From JAKPCT01 sp029553165 (lineage in GTDB: Bacteria > Bacillota > UBA4882 > UBA8346), in assembly GCA_035359995.1 (NCBI GenBank), contig DAORZT010000100.1:1-5555 (forward strand): a stretch of DNA of 5,555 nucleotides, written 5' to 3'. The number at the start of each line of letters is the position of its first letter. Within the stretch, counting starts at the first letter, position 1. The notes below the pieces were generated by a model. That model worked only from the letters and a program-made list of their open reading frames with translations, did no database searches and was not told where the DNA came from. The translations under genes and the position numbers were made by a program. Shown one piece after another: positions 5,103-5,555 of this stretch.

Positions 5103-5555
5103 TTATTGTTTTTGTTGTTCTAGATGGTTGATAATCCAGAAGCAGAATTTTATCCAAAGAAATCCGGAGAACCATCCTGCTAATACGTCAGTTGGATAGT
5201 GGACTCCTAAGTAAATCCGACTGATTCCCACTATAAAGGGAATTAACAAGAAAAGAATAATTAATATTTTCTTAAGATAAGAAGGTTTTAGGTGTTTGAA
5301 GAGCAAAAGCGCAATCAATCCATAAAACGCCACGGTAATTAATGAGTGACCACTTGGAAAACTGTAGCCACTGGCAAAAGTTAGCCAAGTAATCGCGGGT
5401 CGGGGACGCTGAAAAAGGAGTTTCAGTGATTCAATGAGTAGATGTCCCCCGATAACCGAAAGCATTATTACAACTGTTTCCAGGCGTTTTTTTATAAATA
5501 GCAAAATTAAAATTGCTAATAATAAAACGGTTATTACTCCTTTGGCATCACCAAG
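5103..5555 (-). CDS. PAP2-superfamily membrane phosphatase, 5' end outside window
   Basis: This phosphatase acts on lipid phosphates or pyrophosphates such as phosphatidate, phosphatidylglycerol phosphate or undecaprenyl pyrophosphate. The exact substrate is not resolved. The reading frame stays open to the window edge. The visible part is the C-terminal 150 residues, beginning LGDAKGVITVLLL, which fits the family upstream of the catalytic part, so the gene is partial here. All three catalytic motifs are present: K45-x6-R52-P53, P67-S-G-H70 with the acid-base His, and S112-R113-x5-H119-x3-D123 with the nucleophilic His. Membrane segments lie at about 6-21, 27-44, 72-88, 96-111 and 124-144. 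The catalytic site should face the outer side of the membrane. The tail HLEQQKQ is short and polar. It is convergent with the ABC-2/propeller gene, and its transcript probably ends at the hairpin at 4927-4961. Confidence 0.92.
   Translation of the reverse strand, partial: LGDAKGVITVLLLAILILLFIKKRLETVVIMLSVIGGHLLIESLKLLFQRPRPAITWLTFASGYSFPSGHSLITVAFYGLIALLLFKHLKPSYLKKILIILFLLIPFIVGISRIYLGVHYPTDVLAGWFSGFLWIKFCFWIINHLEQQKQ

Noticed and set aside
5502..5504. TTG as the start of the PAP2 gene
   Set aside because: The frame is open to the window edge and the extra 17 residues look like a normal PAP2 membrane segment, so the true start lies outside.

Overview
The window is AT-rich and most of its genes have strong Shine-Dalgarno sites (GGAGG or AGGAGG types). 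It carries a complete cotJABC spore-coat operon. Together these point to an endospore-forming Bacillota (Firmicutes), most likely a clostridia-like lineage. The genus cannot be fixed from this sequence.

Layout from left to right. Bases 81-296 hold a small unrecognised gene followed by a clean intrinsic terminator. A second unrecognised small gene (362-607) lies convergently on the minus strand. After a divergent spacer comes a 70-residue cysteine-rich protein (786-998), possibly a metal or Fe-S binder, closed by a strong terminator. The cotJ operon follows: cotJA (1110-1268, short and easily overlooked), cotJB (1270-1524) and cotJC (1565-2137). CotJC is a manganese-catalase-family coat protein with its metal ligands intact. 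A long-stem terminator ends this operon. An extended -10 promoter then precedes a nitroreductase-family flavoprotein (2318-2839) and a PspC-domain membrane protein (2855-3049), which look co-transcribed.

After a 110-base spacer with two dyads comes the most unusual gene, 3160-4791. It encodes an ABC-2-type membrane domain fused to a roughly 295-residue C-terminal region that looks like a TolB/WD40-type beta-propeller. On the predicted topology that region lies outside the cytoplasm. No ATPase partner is visible. The gene ends at a good terminator. On the minus strand the window closes with a PAP2-superfamily phosphatase (5103 to beyond 5555), whose 5' end lies outside.

The 311-base convergent gap 4792-5102 has no convincing gene but several inverted repeats. 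One is probably the terminator of the PAP2 gene. The whole set could alternatively be a plus-strand structured RNA.

The clear functional themes are spore coat assembly with peroxide defence (cotJABC) and the cell envelope (PspC, ABC-2/propeller fusion, PAP2 phosphatase). No mobile elements, CRISPR arrays, tRNA or rRNA genes were seen.
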